Positions 1 to 10,892 of a stretch of 64,000 bases of DNA are shown piece by piece. The translations under genes were made by a program, and so were the position numbers. This stretch comes from Bufo bufo (lineage: Eukaryota > Chordata > Amphibia > Anura > Bufonidae): contig NC_053391.1 in assembly GCF_905171765.1 (NCBI RefSeq), positions 187,746,559-187,810,558 of the forward strand. The letters run 5' to 3'. The notes under the pieces are model-generated. The model was not told the origin of the DNA. It worked only from the letters and a program-made list of their open reading frames with translations, and searched no databases. How positions within the stretch are numbered: position 1 is the stretch's first letter; every line of letters begins with the position of its first letter.

Positions 1-3000
1 AAAGGCGCGCCAGAACCTGGACACAAACTGACTCCCCCGATCCGACACAATCTCCTTAGGCAAACCGTGCAACCGGAAGACCTCCCTGGCAAAAATCGTG
101 GCCAACTCTTGTGCAGAGGGTAACTTCTTGAGAGGAACACAGTGGCACATTTTGGAAAACCGATCCACAATCATGAGAATGACCGTATGGCCTCGGGATG
201 CAGGGAGGTCCACAATGAAATCCATCCCCAGGTGTGACCATGGGCGCTCCCCGGTGGCTATGGGTTGCAGAAGGCCCAACGGAAGGTGCCGAGGGGACTT
301 ACTCTGGGCACAAACGGAGCATGCCGCTACATATGCGGCGATGTCGGAACGTAGGGAAGGCCACCAGAACAGACGTGAAACAGCCCAGGACAGCTGATTC
401 TTTCCAGGATGCCCCGCGGTCTTGGAGTTATGGTAGGTTCGCAACAACCGAGTGCGCAACTCCTCAGGCACAAAACATCTGCCGTTGGGTCTCCCAGAGG
501 GAGCACCAGATTGAGCCGCCAAAATCTGCTCACCCAGGGGAGAGGTCAGGCTGGTGCGAATGGCGGCCAGGATCTGATTCGGAGGTATGACCGAAGTCGG
601 AATCGACTCCTCCCTGGACAGCTCGGAGTACTGCCGTGATAAGGCATCCGCCCTGATGTTCTTGGAACCGGGTAGGTAGGAGACCACGTAATTAAAACGT
701 GACAAGAACAGAGCCCATCTGGCCTGACGTGGTGTCAATCTCTTGGCCTCAGAAAGGTAGGTCAGATTCTTGTGGTCCGTCAGGATGAGAACCGGAACCA
801 CCGAACCCTCGAGCAAGTGCCTCCATTCTTTAAGGGCCTGCACGATGGCCAATAACTCCCTGTCACCAATCTGATAGTTGCACTCCGCGGAAGACAGTTT
901 CCGGGAGTAAAACCCACAAGGAAGCAGAGGACCCTCTGGTGTTCTACGCTGAGACAGAAGGGCGCCTACTCCCGTCTCAGACGCGTCCACCTCGAGGACA
1001 AAGGGCAACCCAGGGTTGGGATGCAACAGAATCGGAGCCGACACAAAGGCGGACTTTAGGGCCTCAAAAGCTCGGATGGCCTCGAGCGGCCAGACCTGGG
1101 AATTACTGCCCTTCCTGGTCAGATCCGTGAGAGGCTTGGCCAGCATGGAAAAGTCCCTGATGAACTTCCGATAATAATTGGCGAAGCCCAAAAAGCGCTG
1201 CAGGGAACGAAGACCACTGGGCTGGGGCCACTGTAAGACAGCCGAAACCTTCTCAGGATCCATGGAGAACCCCTCAGCGGAAATGATGTAACCTAAGAAG
1301 GTTACCTGGGATCGGTGAAATTCGCATTTCTCAAGCTTACCGAACAGCTTGTTCTCTCGTAACCGTTGCAACACTCGTCTGACATCCAGAATGTGGGCCT
1401 CCATGGATTCAGAATATACCAAGATGTCATCCAAATAGACTACCACACACTGCTGCAACAGGTCACGGAAAACATCGTTGATGAATTCCTGAAAGACTGC
1501 GGGCGCATTGCACAACCCAAAGGGCATAACCAAGGATTCGTAATGACCGGTCCTAGTGTTAAACGCGGTCTTCCACTCATCGCCCGCCTTGATCCTTACC
1601 AGGTTATATGCCGCCCTCAGGTCGAGTTTGGTAAAGACCGTGGCCCCTTTAAGGCGATCGAACAGCTCGGAAATCAAGGGTATCGGGTAAGCGTTCTTGA
1701 TCGTGATGCGATTGAGACCCCTGTAATCGATGCAAGGCCTCAACTCACCGCCCTTCTTTTTCACAAAGAAAAATCCAGCCCCTGCCGGGGACGAAGATTT
1801 GCGAATGTGTCCGCGTGAAAGCGCCTCCCTCACGTACTCCTCCATGGCCTCATTCTCCGCTACCGACAGTGGATAGACTTTGCCACGAGGAGGAACGGCA
1901 CCAGATTGTAACTCTATGGCACAATCGTATGGGCGGTGCGGAGGTAGGGCAACCGCGCGCACCTTATCGAATACATCCCGGTACTCCTCGTATTCAGGAG
2001 GCAACAGAGAGTCCGAGGAAGTACACAGCAACTTGACAGACCCATGGATGCAACTAGCCCCACACTGCGGTGACCACGAGAGGATCTCGACCGATCTCCA
2101 ATCGAAAGTCGGATTATGCTTCTGGAGCCAGGGGTACCCCAAGACCACCGAGTAGTGTGGAGACGAAATAACCTGAAGGCAGACCGACTCTCTGTGAACG
2201 GCACCAATGGCTATTCCCACTGGAAGGGTCTCATGAGTCACGTGTGGCGGCAGAAGGGGTCTGCCGTCTATCGCCTCAAGAGCCAGTGGGGAACCTCGAG
2301 CCTGCAGAGGAATGGAATTGGCGGCAGCGAACACACTATCAATGAACAAACCACCAGCACCAGAGTCCACCAACGCCTGGGTCGTCACCGAGCCCCCGAC
2401 CCAGGAGAGGACAACAGTGATCAGTGGTTTGTCAACACGGGAAACCGGGGACGAGGAGACTCCACCCAAGATCTGCCCCCGACAGGATCTCAGGGTACGA
2501 GCGTTTCCCGGACGGTTCGGACATGCCAACCGAAAATGCCCACCGAGACCACAGTACATGCATCGGCCCTCGCGTCTCCGGAGTGCCCTCTCCCCCTCGG
2601 ACAGGCGAGCAAACCCCAGCTGCATGGGTTCACCCCCAGACAAGTCATCCCCAGGAGGCGTGGGAGGAGAGGGAGGCACGGGTGGGACAGCAAACGTAGG
2701 CACCAATCTGTTAGAAGACCTCCGCAGGTTCTCCTTAAAGGAAGGTCTCTCCCTGAGTCTGGTGTCAATCAAAATCAGGAAAGAAATAAGAGACTCGAGC
2801 TCAACTGGTAGGTCCTTAGCTGCAACCTCATCCTTCAAGGCATCCGAGAGACCATGAGAGAAAGCAGCGACCAGAGCCTCATTATTCCAGCCCACCTCTG
2901 CTGCCAGGGTACGAAACTCAATGGCGTATTCAGCTACGGATCGTGAACCCTGTCTGATGGACATAAGGAGCTTCGCAGCAGAGGCAGCACGAGCCGGCAC

Positions 3001-3492
3001 ATCGAATACCTTCCGAAGAGAAGCAACAAAACCGGAAAACTCGGCAACCACCGGATTGTTGTTCTCCCATAAAGGGCTGGCCCAGGCCAAGGCCTTGTCC
3101 GAGAGCAGCGAGATCAAGAAGCCCACCTTTGATCTCTCAGTAGGAAAGGCATGTGGCAGCAACTCGAAAAAAATGCCCACCTGGTTAAGGAAACCTCGGC
3201 ACTGAGTTGGCTCTCCCCCAAAGCGCTGTGGAAGAGGGGCAGAACCGGTCATACCCCGAAACACCGCAGGCGCAACAACAGGTGTCGGGGTAGACTCTGG
3301 CGCAACCACCGGAGCGGCAGTAGGAGCGAGCCCAGGAGCGACAACCGACCCATCGGCAACGGGAGCGAAATGAGCCGTGCGTTCAAGCAGGGTTTGCAAC
3401 GCCACAGCGAACCGACCCAACAGGTGATCCTGCTGATCAAGTCTGGCAACCAGCGTGGGTAGCGAGGACGGCCCTGTACCGTCAGAATTCAT
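1..3492 (-). CDS. gag-pol: gag-pol polyprotein, partial at C-terminus (Ty3/gypsy)
   Basis: The frame starts at ATG (3492-3490) and stays open for 1164 codons to base 1. Approximate order: Gag capsid region, residues 1-290; CCHC knuckle CMYCGLGGHFRLAC near 307; aspartic protease motif DSGA near 374; RT with VVYLDDILVYS near 688; RNase H starting at LEVDASETGV near 832; integrase HHCC zinc region near 1030-1070; and the core motif SDRGSQF near 1152, where the window ends. Gag and Pol share one frame with no stop between them. Family knowledge: RT copies the genomic RNA inside Gag particles and integrase inserts the DNA. I read the frame by eye, and no internal stop was found. The rest of integrase is not visible. 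Confidence 0.92.
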   Translation of the reverse strand, partial: MNSDGTGPSSLPTLVARLDQQDHLLGRFAVALQTLLERTAHFAPVADGSVVAPGLAPTAAPVVAPESTPTPVVAPAVFRGMTGSAPLPQRFGGEPTQCRGFLNQVGIFFELLPHAFPTERSKVGFLISLLSDKALAWASPLWENNNPVVAEFSGFVASLRKVFDVPARAASAAKLLMSIRQGSRSVAEYAIEFRTLAAEVGWNNEALVAAFSHGLSDALKDEVAAKDLPVELESLISFLILIDTRLRERPSFKENLRRSSNRLVPTFAVPPVPPSPPTPPGDDLSGGEPMQLGFARLSEGERALRRREGRCMYCGLGGHFRLACPNRPGNARTLRSCRGQILGGVSSSPVSRVDKPLITVVLSWVGGSVTTQALVDSGAGGLFIDSVFAAANSIPLQARGSPLALEAIDGRPLLPPHVTHETLPVGIAIGAVHRESVCLQVISSPHYSVVLGYPWLQKHNPTFDWRSVEILSWSPQCGASCIHGSVKLLCTSSDSLLPPEYEEYRDVFDKVRAVALPPHRPYDCAIELQSGAVPPRGKVYPLSVAENEAMEEYVREALSRGHIRKSSSPAGAGFFFVKKKGGELRPCIDYRGLNRITIKNAYPIPLISELFDRLKGATVFTKLDLRAAYNLVRIKAGDEWKTAFNTRTGHYESLVMPFGLCNAPAVFQEFINDVFRDLLQQCVVVYLDDILVYSESMEAHILDVRRVLQRLRENKLFGKLEKCEFHRSQVTFLGYIISAEGFSMDPEKVSAVLQWPQPSGLRSLQRFLGFANYYRKFIRDFSMLAKPLTDLTRKGSNSQVWPLEAIRAFEALKSAFVSAPILLHPNPGLPFVLEVDASETGVGALLSQRRTPEGPLLPCGFYSRKLSSAECNYQIGDRELLAIVQALKEWRHLLEGSVVPVLILTDHKNLTYLSEAKRLTPRQARWALFLSRFNYVVSYLPGSKNIRADALSRQYSELSREESIPTSVIPPNQILAAIRTSLTSPLGEQILAAQSGAPSGRPNGRCFVPEELRTRLLRTYHNSKTAGHPGKNQLSWAVSRLFWWPSLRSDIAAYVAACSVCAQSKSPRHLPLGLLQPIATGERPWSHLGMDFIVDLPASRGHTVILMIVDRFSKMCHCVPLKKLPSAQELATIFAREVFRLHGLPKEIVSDRGSQFVSRFWRAF

Positions 3493-3505
3493 GGCTTGGT
3501 CCTAA

Positions 3506-3995
3506 TGTCACGGAACCATGAACCAGACGTACAACAAGAGAGAGTGAAAATAAGAAGGCTTTATTGAAAATAAAGCTGTGAAGCAAAAGTCCAAACGGAT
3601 GGTGAAACCGAGCAGAGTCTTTGCGAAGCCAGAGGTCAGGAACCAGAAGGGTAGTCAGACGAAGCCAGGATCAGGAACCAGCAGGGTAGTCAGACGAAGC
3701 CAGGATCAGGAACCAGCAGGGTAGTCAGACGAAGCCAGGATCAGGAACCAGCAGGGTAGTCAGACGAGGCCAGGATCAGGAACCAGAAGCAGCAGCAGTC
3801 TTAGAAGCATGTGAACACAAGAGGACCAAGCAAGGAACTGAAGCCACAGACCTCCTATATATGTGAGCTAGGCATCCAGCTCCTCCCAGGGGAAGGAGGA
3901 GCCGCAGGGTGGAAGGCTACAAGAAACCCAGGACCCAAGATGGCCGCCAGCACATGTCAAACGAAGGAGAGCAGCAAGCAGGTAAGACCATGACA
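3506..3995 (-). repeat. 5' LTR of the gypsy element (490 bp)
   Basis: The termini are the short inverted repeat TGTCA...TGACA. On the minus strand there is a TATA-like CATATATAGG near 3860 and AATAAA near 3565, in the order expected of a promoter followed by a poly(A) signal. Inside lie about 4.5 copies of a 35 bp tandem unit (3626-3790, key GTAGTCAGACGAAGCC). Only about 13 bases separate the LTR from the gag ATG, so any primer-binding site would overlap the start codon. No ordinary TGG-type tRNA primer site is visible. Confidence 0.85.
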
Positions 3996-4963
3996 ATATA
4001 TTGGAGGCGTGGCGATCTCCTTGGAGTCATTGCACACCTGACCAGTTAATCTGTCCTTGAGGCTGGTTTTAAAGTCAGTATAAAACTGAGTCTGCTTGTA
4101 TAGAACCTACCATTAGCCATTTGGCTCCAGGAGAAGTATATGGTGGGTTCAGCATGCATGTTGGTACTTGCATCCCTGGATCCGATGAAAGCTGTAATGG
4201 CACCGGACGGGGTTACAGGCAAAGTGTACTTGGCTTGCATGCTGACCTGCATTCCCTGGATTTTATGTGGCTGTCATGGCCCATGAACAGGTAGGAACAA
4301 GAGTTAGGGACCACTCATGAGACAGCCTTGACGCGGTGAGTGGCTTACTATGCTTTGGCCAAAATATAAACCAATGTCTCATCCAGCATGGAGGGCAGAG
4401 TGCTGGATGTAGTGTGCGATCACATTTGCATTTTCCGTTTGTATATGTATTTCGCCATAGCGATCTGCACCTACAGGCAGGTTGTGCTGACCCAACCCCT
4501 TATTTTTTTCTTTGTAGTATATATTGGAGGCGTGGCGATCTCCTTGGAGTCATTGCACACCTGACCAGTTAATCTGTCCTTGAGGCTGGTTTTAAAGTCA
4601 GTATAAAACTGAGTCTGCTTGTATAGAACCTACCATTAGCCATTTGGCTCCAGGAGAAGTATATGGTGGGTTCAGCATGCATGTTGGTACTTGCATCCCT
4701 GGATCCGATGAAAGCTGTAATGGCACCGGACGGGGTTACAGGCAAAGTGTACTTGGCTTGCATGCTGACCTGCATTCCCTGGATTTTATGTGGCTGTCAT
4801 GGCCCATGAACAGGTAGGAACAAGAGTTAGGGACCACTCATGAGACAGCCTTGACGCGGTGAGTGGCTTACTATGCTTTGGCCAAAATATAAACCAATGT
4901 CTCATCCAGCATGGAGGGCAGAGTGCTGGATGTAGTGTGCGATCACATTTGCATTTTCCGCTA
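3996..4963. repeat. 523 bp tandem repeat, about 1.85 units
   Basis: The unit starting with TTGGAGGCGTGGCGATC at 4001 recurs at 4524 with almost no change. The second unit stops near 4963, where both copies reach CATTTGCATTTTCCG and then diverge. Each unit also contains two diverged copies of a CTTGCATCCCTGGAT-type segment. I cannot name the family, and no RT, transposase or clear tRNA-like promoter box is visible. The gypsy LTR abuts its left edge. Confidence 0.85.
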
Positions 4964-5035
4964 GTTGTAAGTAGTACAGCGCTAGATTTAAGATGATTGG
5001 AATACTTTAACAATACCCACAAGTTAGATATGATT

Positions 5036-5502
5036 ACCGTATACTACAGAGAGCGGGGCCCGGTGTAGTAGAATACAGTGACTGCACCGGGCCCCGCTGC
5101 CATTACAGAAACAGATGCTGGCCCCCATTCACTACACAGGGACACTGTTATGGGGATCTATGGATGACACATAAGATGCTATATATGTGTCATCCACAGA
5201 TGCCCCCATAACAGTGCCATCCACAGATGCCCCCACATTGATCCCCCATAACAGTGGCATCCACATTTGCCCCCATAACAGTGCCATCCACATATGCCCC
5301 CATAACAGTGGCATCCACAGATGCCCCCATAACAGTGCCATCCACAGATCCCCCATAATAGTGTTATCCACAGATCCCCCATAATAGTGTCATCCACAGA
5401 CCACCATTTTGGTTCAAAATATTTTTGTTCGTATTTTTCCTCCTCAAAAACCCAGGTGCATCTTATGGGCCGGTGCATCTTATAGGGCGAAAAATACGGT
5501 AA
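5036..5502. repeat. MITE-like element with short ACCGTAT ends
   Basis: It begins TTACCGTAT and ends ATACGGTAA, with GGTGCATCTTATAGGGCG near the right end. Near the left end is a strong palindrome (5055-5098, GCGGGGCCCGGTG against CACCGGGCCCCGC). It carries no coding capacity. The left half looks decayed compared with the right. The superfamily is not assigned. Confidence 0.6.
5190..5400. repeat. 27 bp minisatellite
   Basis: About seven to eight imperfect copies of a unit of the type CCCCCATAACAGTGCCATCC plus ACAGATG. Small length variants occur (CCCCCATAATAGTG near the right end). The frames seen here (WMALLWGH-like on the minus strand) are produced by the repeat and are not a gene. Confidence 0.85.
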
Positions 5503-6316
5503 AAGGCAGTTTCAAATTTTTAAAGAGCCTGAAATATTTGTGAATACAAGTTTAGGACACTGAATTTGTCCCAGGTATTTATGGCACACTACACGATCTT
5601 TCACACCGCTTACCTGTAGGACAATTAAGGGTAACAATGTTTTGAACTTTTTACTTTCAGGCTCTATATCTCACCATCCAATACAGTTTGGAATGTGAGA
5701 CTACTATCATTTTATAATCATCTTGCCTATCTCATACATAAATAGGACTTGCAACTATTTAGCATATGATTAGTTATGCAGATTCTTGTTATGTAACTGC
5801 ATTGTTACTGTTTTGCTTCTAAAATTCTAAATTAAAATGATTATGTAAATCCACCCTTGGCTTTTAACACTGCCTGAATCCTTCTGGGCATGCTCTCGGA
5901 CTTTGGAAAATGCAAAATATTAGATAGTTTTCAGTAGCTTCACATTTTTTTGTCACTACATAATTACATATATAGTATTGCATAGTTTTGACAACTTTAC
6001 TTTAGCTCTATTCCAAAATGTAAAACAATTAACAAACAACATTGAAAAGCATATTTCAAATTTTGAAATCTGCCGTTCAATAAAAGTCAATGAGTTAATT
6101 GCACATACTATAGCATTAAATATACATTTACATAACTTTTTAATTTATTTAAATCTGTATTATTTAAATCTGCATGATGATATCACTAACATACACATGC
6201 TTGCTCATAGGGCCAGTATAAGCAGTAGGTGGCTACCAAGATCACAAAGGGGTAGCACTTATCAGTTTCTCTCAGCAGTGCTGCACTGAGGGAGGTTAGT
6301 TCTTCAGTTGTATGTA
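5503..6316. other. AT-rich stretch without a gene
   Basis: No open frame of substance and no paired ends were seen. The only recognisable item is a short relic of a Tc1-like transposase C-terminus at 5846-5900 (separate entry). Confidence 0.6.
5846..5900 (-). pseudogene. Tc1-like transposase C-terminal relic
   Basis: The minus strand reads SMPRRIQAVLKAKGG, the usual last residues of Tc1-like transposases. Nothing upstream of this tail survives, so it is a short fragment of an old element. The fit to the family signature is good despite the length. Confidence 0.6.
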
Positions 6317-6680
6317 CAGTTGTGGCCAAAAGTTTTGAGAATTACATAAATATTGGAAATTGGAAAAGTTGCTGCTTAAGTTTTTATAATAGCAATTTGC
6401 ATATACTCCAGAATAATATGAAGAGTGATCAGATGAATTGCATAGTCCTTCTTTGCCATGAAAATTAACTTAATCCCAAAAAAACCTTTCCACTGCATTT
6501 CATTGCTGTCATTAAAGGACCTGCTGAGATCATTTCAGTAATCGTCTTGTTAACTCAGGTGAGAATGTTGACGAGCACAAGGCTGGAGATCATTATGTCA
6601 GGCTGATTGGGTTAAAATGGCAGACTTGACATGTTAAAAGGAGGGTGATGCTTGAAATCATTGTTCTTCCATTGTTAACC

Positions 6681-7233
6681 ATGGTGACCTGCAAAGAAAT
6701 GCGTGCAGCCATCATTGCGTTGCATAAAAATGGCTTCACAGGCAAGGATATTGTGGCTACTAAGATTGCACCTCAATCAACAATTTATAGGATCATCAAG
6801 AACTTCAAGGAAAGAGGTTCAATTCTTGTTAAGAAGGCTTCAGGGCTTCCAAAAAAGTGGGCTCACTCACAATTTTGCCCAAAAACACAGCCATGAATAA
6901 AGAATGGTACCAAAACACCCTCCAACAGCAACTTCTTCCAACAATCCAACAACAGTTTGATGAAGAACAATGCAATTTCCAGCACGATGGAGCACCGTGC
7001 TATAAGGCAAAAGTGATAACTAAGTGGCTCGGGGGACCAAAACTTTGACATTTTGGGTCCATGGCCTGGAAACTCCCCAGATCTTAATCCCATTGAGAAC
7101 TTGTGGTCAATCCTCAAGAGGCAAGTGGACAAACAAAAACCCACTAATTCTGACAAACTCCAAGAAGTGATTATGAAAGAATGGGTTGCTATCAGTCAGG
7201 AATTGGCCCAGAAGTTGATTGAGAGCATAAATA
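6681..7233 (+). pseudogene. DD35E Tc1-like transposase, internally deleted
   Basis: The ATG at 6681 starts the N-terminal helix-turn-helix region (KEMRAAIIALHKNGFTG). At about 6856 the frame jumps to the catalytic half (LTILPKNTAMNKEWY...). The first catalytic Asp is lost in the gap. The second Asp lies in FQHDGAPC and the Glu in [11 protein letters not shown]. An extra G near 7030 shifts the frame between them. It cannot encode an active enzyme. Homology to the copy at 55132-56174 is obvious throughout. Confidence 0.92.
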
Positions 7234-8954
7234 CATAGTAACATAGTAACATAGTACATAAGGCCGAAAAAAGACATTTGTCCATCCAGTTCGGCCTGTC
7301 ATCCTACAAGTTGATCCAGAGGAAGGCAAAAAAAACCCTGTGAGGTAGAAGCCAATTTTCCTCACTTTAGGGGAATAAAAAATTCCTTCCCGACTCCAAT
7401 CAGGCAATCAGAATAACTCCCTGGATCAACAACCCCTCTCTAGTAGCTATAGCCTGTAATATTATTACACTCCAGAAACACATCCAGGCCCCTCTTGAAT
7501 TCCTTTATTGTACTCACCATCCCCACCTCCTCAGGCAGAGAGTTCCATAGTCTCACTGCTCTTACCGTAAAGAACCCTTTTCTATGTTTGTGTACAAACC
7601 TTCTTTCCTCCAAACGCAGAGGATGTCCCCTCGTCACAGTCACAGTCCTGGGGATAAATAGATGATGGGATAGATCTCTGTACTGCCCCCTGATATATTT
7701 ATACATAGTAATTAGATCTCCCCTCAGTCGTCATTTTTCTAACGTGAATAACCCTAATTTTGATAATCTTTCAGGGTACTGTAGTTGCCCCATTCCAGTT
7801 ATTACTTTAGTTGCCCTCCTCTGGACCCTCTCCAGCTCTGCTATGTCTGCCTTGTTTACAGGAGCCCAGAACTGTACACAGTACTCCATGTGTGGTCTGA
7901 CCAGTGATTTGTAAAGTAGTAGGAATATGTTCTCATCACGGGCATCTATGCCCCTTTTGATGCAACCCATTATCTTATTGGCCTTGGCAGCAGCTGCCTG
8001 ACACTGTTTTTTGCAGCTAAGTTTGCTGTTTATTAAAATTCCTAGATCCTTTTCCATGTCAGTGTTACCGAGTGTTTTACCATTTAGTATGTATGGGTGA
8101 CTTGCATTATTCCTTCCCATGTGCATAACTTTACATTTGTCAGTGTTAAACCTCATCTGCCACTTATCTGCCCAAGCCTCCAATCTATCCAGATCCCTCT
8201 GTAGTAGTATACTGTCCTCTTCAGTGTTAATTACTTTACACAGTTTAGTGTCATCTGCGAAAATTGATATTTTACTATGCAAGCCTTCTACAAGATCATT
8301 AATAAATATATTGAAGAGAATAGGGCCCAATACTGACCCCTGAGGTACTCCACTAGTGACAGTGACCCAATCTGAGTATGTACAGTTAATAACCACCCTC
8401 TGTTTTCTATCATTGAGCCAGTTACTTACCCACTTACAGACGTTTTCTCCGAGTCCGAGCATTCTCATTTTATATACTAACCTTTTATGCGGTACAGTGT
8501 CAAATGCTTTGGAGAAGTCCAGATACACGACATCCATTGATTCGCCGCTGTCAAGTCTAGAACTTACCTCCTCATAGAAACTGATTAAATTAGTTTGACA
8601 TGACCGATCCCTCACGAAGCCATGCTGATATGGCGTTATTTGCTTATTTCCGTTGAGATGCTCTAACATAGCATCTCTCAGAAAACCTTCAAACAGTTTA
8701 CCCACAACAGATGTTAAACTTACCGGCCTATATTATCCAGGCTCTGTTTTTGGACCCTTTTTGAATATTGGCACCACATTTGCCATGCGCCAATCCTGTG
8801 TGACATTCCCTGTCAGTACAGAGTCCGCAAATATCAGAAATAAGGGTCTGGCTATGACATTACTTAATTCCCTTAGGATACGGGGGTGTATGCCATCCGG
8901 TCCTGGCGATTTGTCTATTTTGATATTTTTAAGTCGCTGTTGTACTTCTTCCTG
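7232..8954 (-). mobile_element. CR1 LINE, 5'-truncated, nested in the DD35E element
   Basis: The 3' end on the minus strand carries an 8 bp tail repeat (TTACTATG, about three copies at 7232-7255), typical of CR1-type LINEs that end in short octamer repeats. The 5' end breaks off near 8954 inside the RT domain, the usual outcome of incomplete target-primed reverse transcription. The same family is represented by the longer copy at 9740-18692. A clear target duplication is not visible. Confidence 0.9.
7440..8954 (-). pseudogene. CR1 ORF2 reverse transcriptase, partial
   Basis: Starting from the truncation, the order is: KSPGPDGIHPRIL; a frame break near 8735; then a 324 codon frame (8705-7731) with [28 protein letters not shown] and the catalytic FADDTKL, then KCKVMHMG. 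A stop or frame change near 7731 separates the last piece (7706-7440, GQYRDLSHHLFIPRT to NSLPEE). The RT catalytic Asp residues are present. The endonuclease and ORF1 are missing because of the truncation. Confidence 0.92.
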
Positions 8955-9118
8955 GTAATGTAATTGTCGATAAAAGTCTTTGAAACGTATGAAGTACGTG
9001 TAATTATATTTCACCACATCACAGAAACAACTGAAACAAAGATCTATAAGCAGTTTAGCAGCAAACGTTGTGAAAACTAATATTTGTGTCATTCTCAAAA
9101 CTTTTGGCCACGACTGTA

Positions 9119-9739
9119 CAGTAGGTGTTCCTCCAACCGGCACATAGATTGAATATACCGCTCTAGCTGTTTCTATATGTTTAGCTGTTTCTATATATTA
9201 AGCTGCCATGTCCACCAACGCTGAACTAATTGTAAAAGTTCTTGCTGCTGGGTTTTATGCTTTTCATAGCACTTTGTGAACGTGATTTGATGATTGCAAC
9301 ATTAGTCAAATAAAAATGTTGAATACAAACATATCTTTGACTCCATATTCTTATTTATTTCTCTTTAAAAGGGACAGCCAGGCAGCAATTATCAGATAAA
9401 CTTCAAAGGCTCTATGAAGCTCATAACTGATTGCCTTTAGGTGTTCCGGCCTTTAAACAAAGCTGAATGCCTTCACTCACTAAGATGACACTTCACTGTA
9501 AAATGCTGTAAAATGGCTTCTAGGTCTTCAGGGCTTTTGAAAGAAAAAATCAGGTTTTTGTGTCTACATATTCTGAAAGCCATATATTTTTTTATTTTTC
9601 TGCCAACTGTCCTGTGTAGAATCTATTTTTTTGCGGGAAGAGTTGTTTTTATTTGTACCTTTTTTGGATACATATTCCCAAAATCCAGAGGGAAAACAAA
9701 CCAGGCTAGTGCAGTGAGCTTCATTTATATTTATATAAG
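9119..9739. other. No gene seen; AT-rich flank
   Basis: No motif, paired ends or credible open frame was found. The CR1 5' untranslated region may begin somewhere in the right part (9620-9760), but its start cannot be fixed by eye. Confidence 0.5.
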
Positions 9740-9916
9740 CAGATATATAACGCGAGTTTGATCGCGTGTTTAATTAAGTGTGTGGTTGTGTAAGTGTGTG
9801 ACTTAAGATTAAGTGACTTTAGATTCAGGGACTTCAGTGGGGGACTGCAATTAGCCAGTTTCCTATTACTACATTATATTGTATTTTTTGCTTTTGTGGT
9901 GTAATCCCCATTTAGT

Positions 9917-10892
9917 ATGTGTTGCACAATTGACAACGCAGTCCAGTGCACATCTTGCATGATGTATGCAGTCCTGGAACAGCTGTTCGAGGGTGTATAT
10001 CTTTGTTCAAGATGTGAGCAAGCTACCCATTTGGAATCGCAAGTCGAGTCTCTAAACGGGCAAGTTGCAACACTGAGAGGCATTGACAATTTGCAAAAGA
10101 GTTTGCTTCTCACCGAGCAAGCACTCTTTGGGGTAGATGAGGGGGAGGATGACAGAGAAGAGGCTGAGGAAAGTGAGGTAGCTAGCTGGGTAACAGTTAG
10201 AAAGCGGGGTAGAGGGAAGAGTGCCAGGGAGGCTAGACCTGATCTGACACACCCCAACAAGTTTTCACATTTGGCAGATAAGGAGGATGTCAGTCCAGGG
10301 ACGGCACTGCTGCAGCCGGACACTTACTTTGGCAGTCAGGGGAATGTCAGCTCCAGTAAACAGGGAACCAGGAGAGCAGGGCAGGCCAGACAGGTGCTGG
10401 TAGTGGGAGACTCCATTATTAGGGGAACAAATAGGGCAATCTGTCACAAAGACCGTTTTCGCCGAACAGTGTGCTGTCTTCCTGGCGTTAGAGTTCGACA
10501 CATCGCAGATCGGGTTGACAGATTACTTGGAGGGGCTGGAGAAGATCCAGCGGTCATGGTCCATATCGGAACCAAAAGTTAGAGGTAGGTGGAGAGTCCT
10601 AAATTATTTCAGGGATTTAGGTCAAAAGCTTAGGGCAAGGACCTCAAAGGTAGTATTTTCCGAAATACTGCCTGTACCACGGGCCACACAAGAAAGGCAG
10701 CAGGAGATTAGGAAGATTAACAAGTATCTCAAGAACTGGTGTAGGAAGGAGGGGTTTGGGTTCCTGGAGAACTGGGCCGACTTCTCTGTCAGCTACAGGC
10801 TCTATTGTAGGGTCGGGCTGCACCTCAATGGGGAAGGGGCAGCTGTGCTGGGGAGAAAGATAGCTAGAAGGTTGGAGGAGTGTTTAAACTAG
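9917..10892 (+). pseudogene. CR1 ORF1: zinc-finger and SGNH-esterase protein, broken
   Basis: The N-terminus has paired cysteines (CTIDNAVQCTSC and LCSRCEQA), a small zinc-binding module. An acidic linker and then a GDSL/SGNH-hydrolase-like domain follow: VLVVGDSIIRG carries the Ser motif. The frame ends at VHIGTKS, where related proteins usually have Asn-Asp after Gly-Thr, so a small deletion seems to have removed them. The rest continues in another frame (to 10892: FRDLGQKL, NYRL-type region, GLHLNGEGAA). In that last block the Asp expected before GLHLN is Val. CR1 ORF1 proteins with an esterase domain are known; this copy should be inactive. Confidence 0.85.

Larger units (their letters stand above)
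1..3995 (-). mobile_element. Ty3/gypsy LTR retrotransposon, 5' portion
   Basis: The element reads right to left: LTR (3506-3995), a 13 base leader, then one open gag-pol frame that leaves the window at base 1. Gag, zinc knuckle, protease, reverse transcriptase, RNase H and the start of integrase follow in Ty3/gypsy (Metaviridae) order. The 3' LTR, and any chromodomain, lie outside the window. It sits directly against the 523 bp repeat at 3996, so it probably inserted into that array. The undamaged frame suggests a fairly recent insertion. Confidence 0.93.
6317..9116 (+). mobile_element. Tc1-like DD35E transposon, deleted, with nested CR1
   Basis: The ends are CAGTTGTGGCCAAAAGTTTTG on the left and its complement up to CCACGACTG on the right, each flanked by TA. 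The transposase is internally deleted (6681-7233), and a 5'-truncated CR1 LINE (7232-8954) sits in its 3' part. A fuller copy of the same family lies at 54979-56538 and shows what is missing here: about 400 bp around 6856 and a smaller piece near 7228. Confidence 0.93.

Noticed and set aside
2116..2811. 231-codon plus-strand frame
   Set aside because: It lies opposite the gag-pol frame and has no motif; a shadow of the minus-strand coding bias.
3626..3790. CRISPR-like 35 bp repeats
   Set aside because: Head-to-tail units without spacers inside an LTR.
3996..4963. tRNA-derived SINE
   Set aside because: No convincing A-box/B-box pair or A-rich tail, and the tandem 523 bp layout does not fit a SINE.
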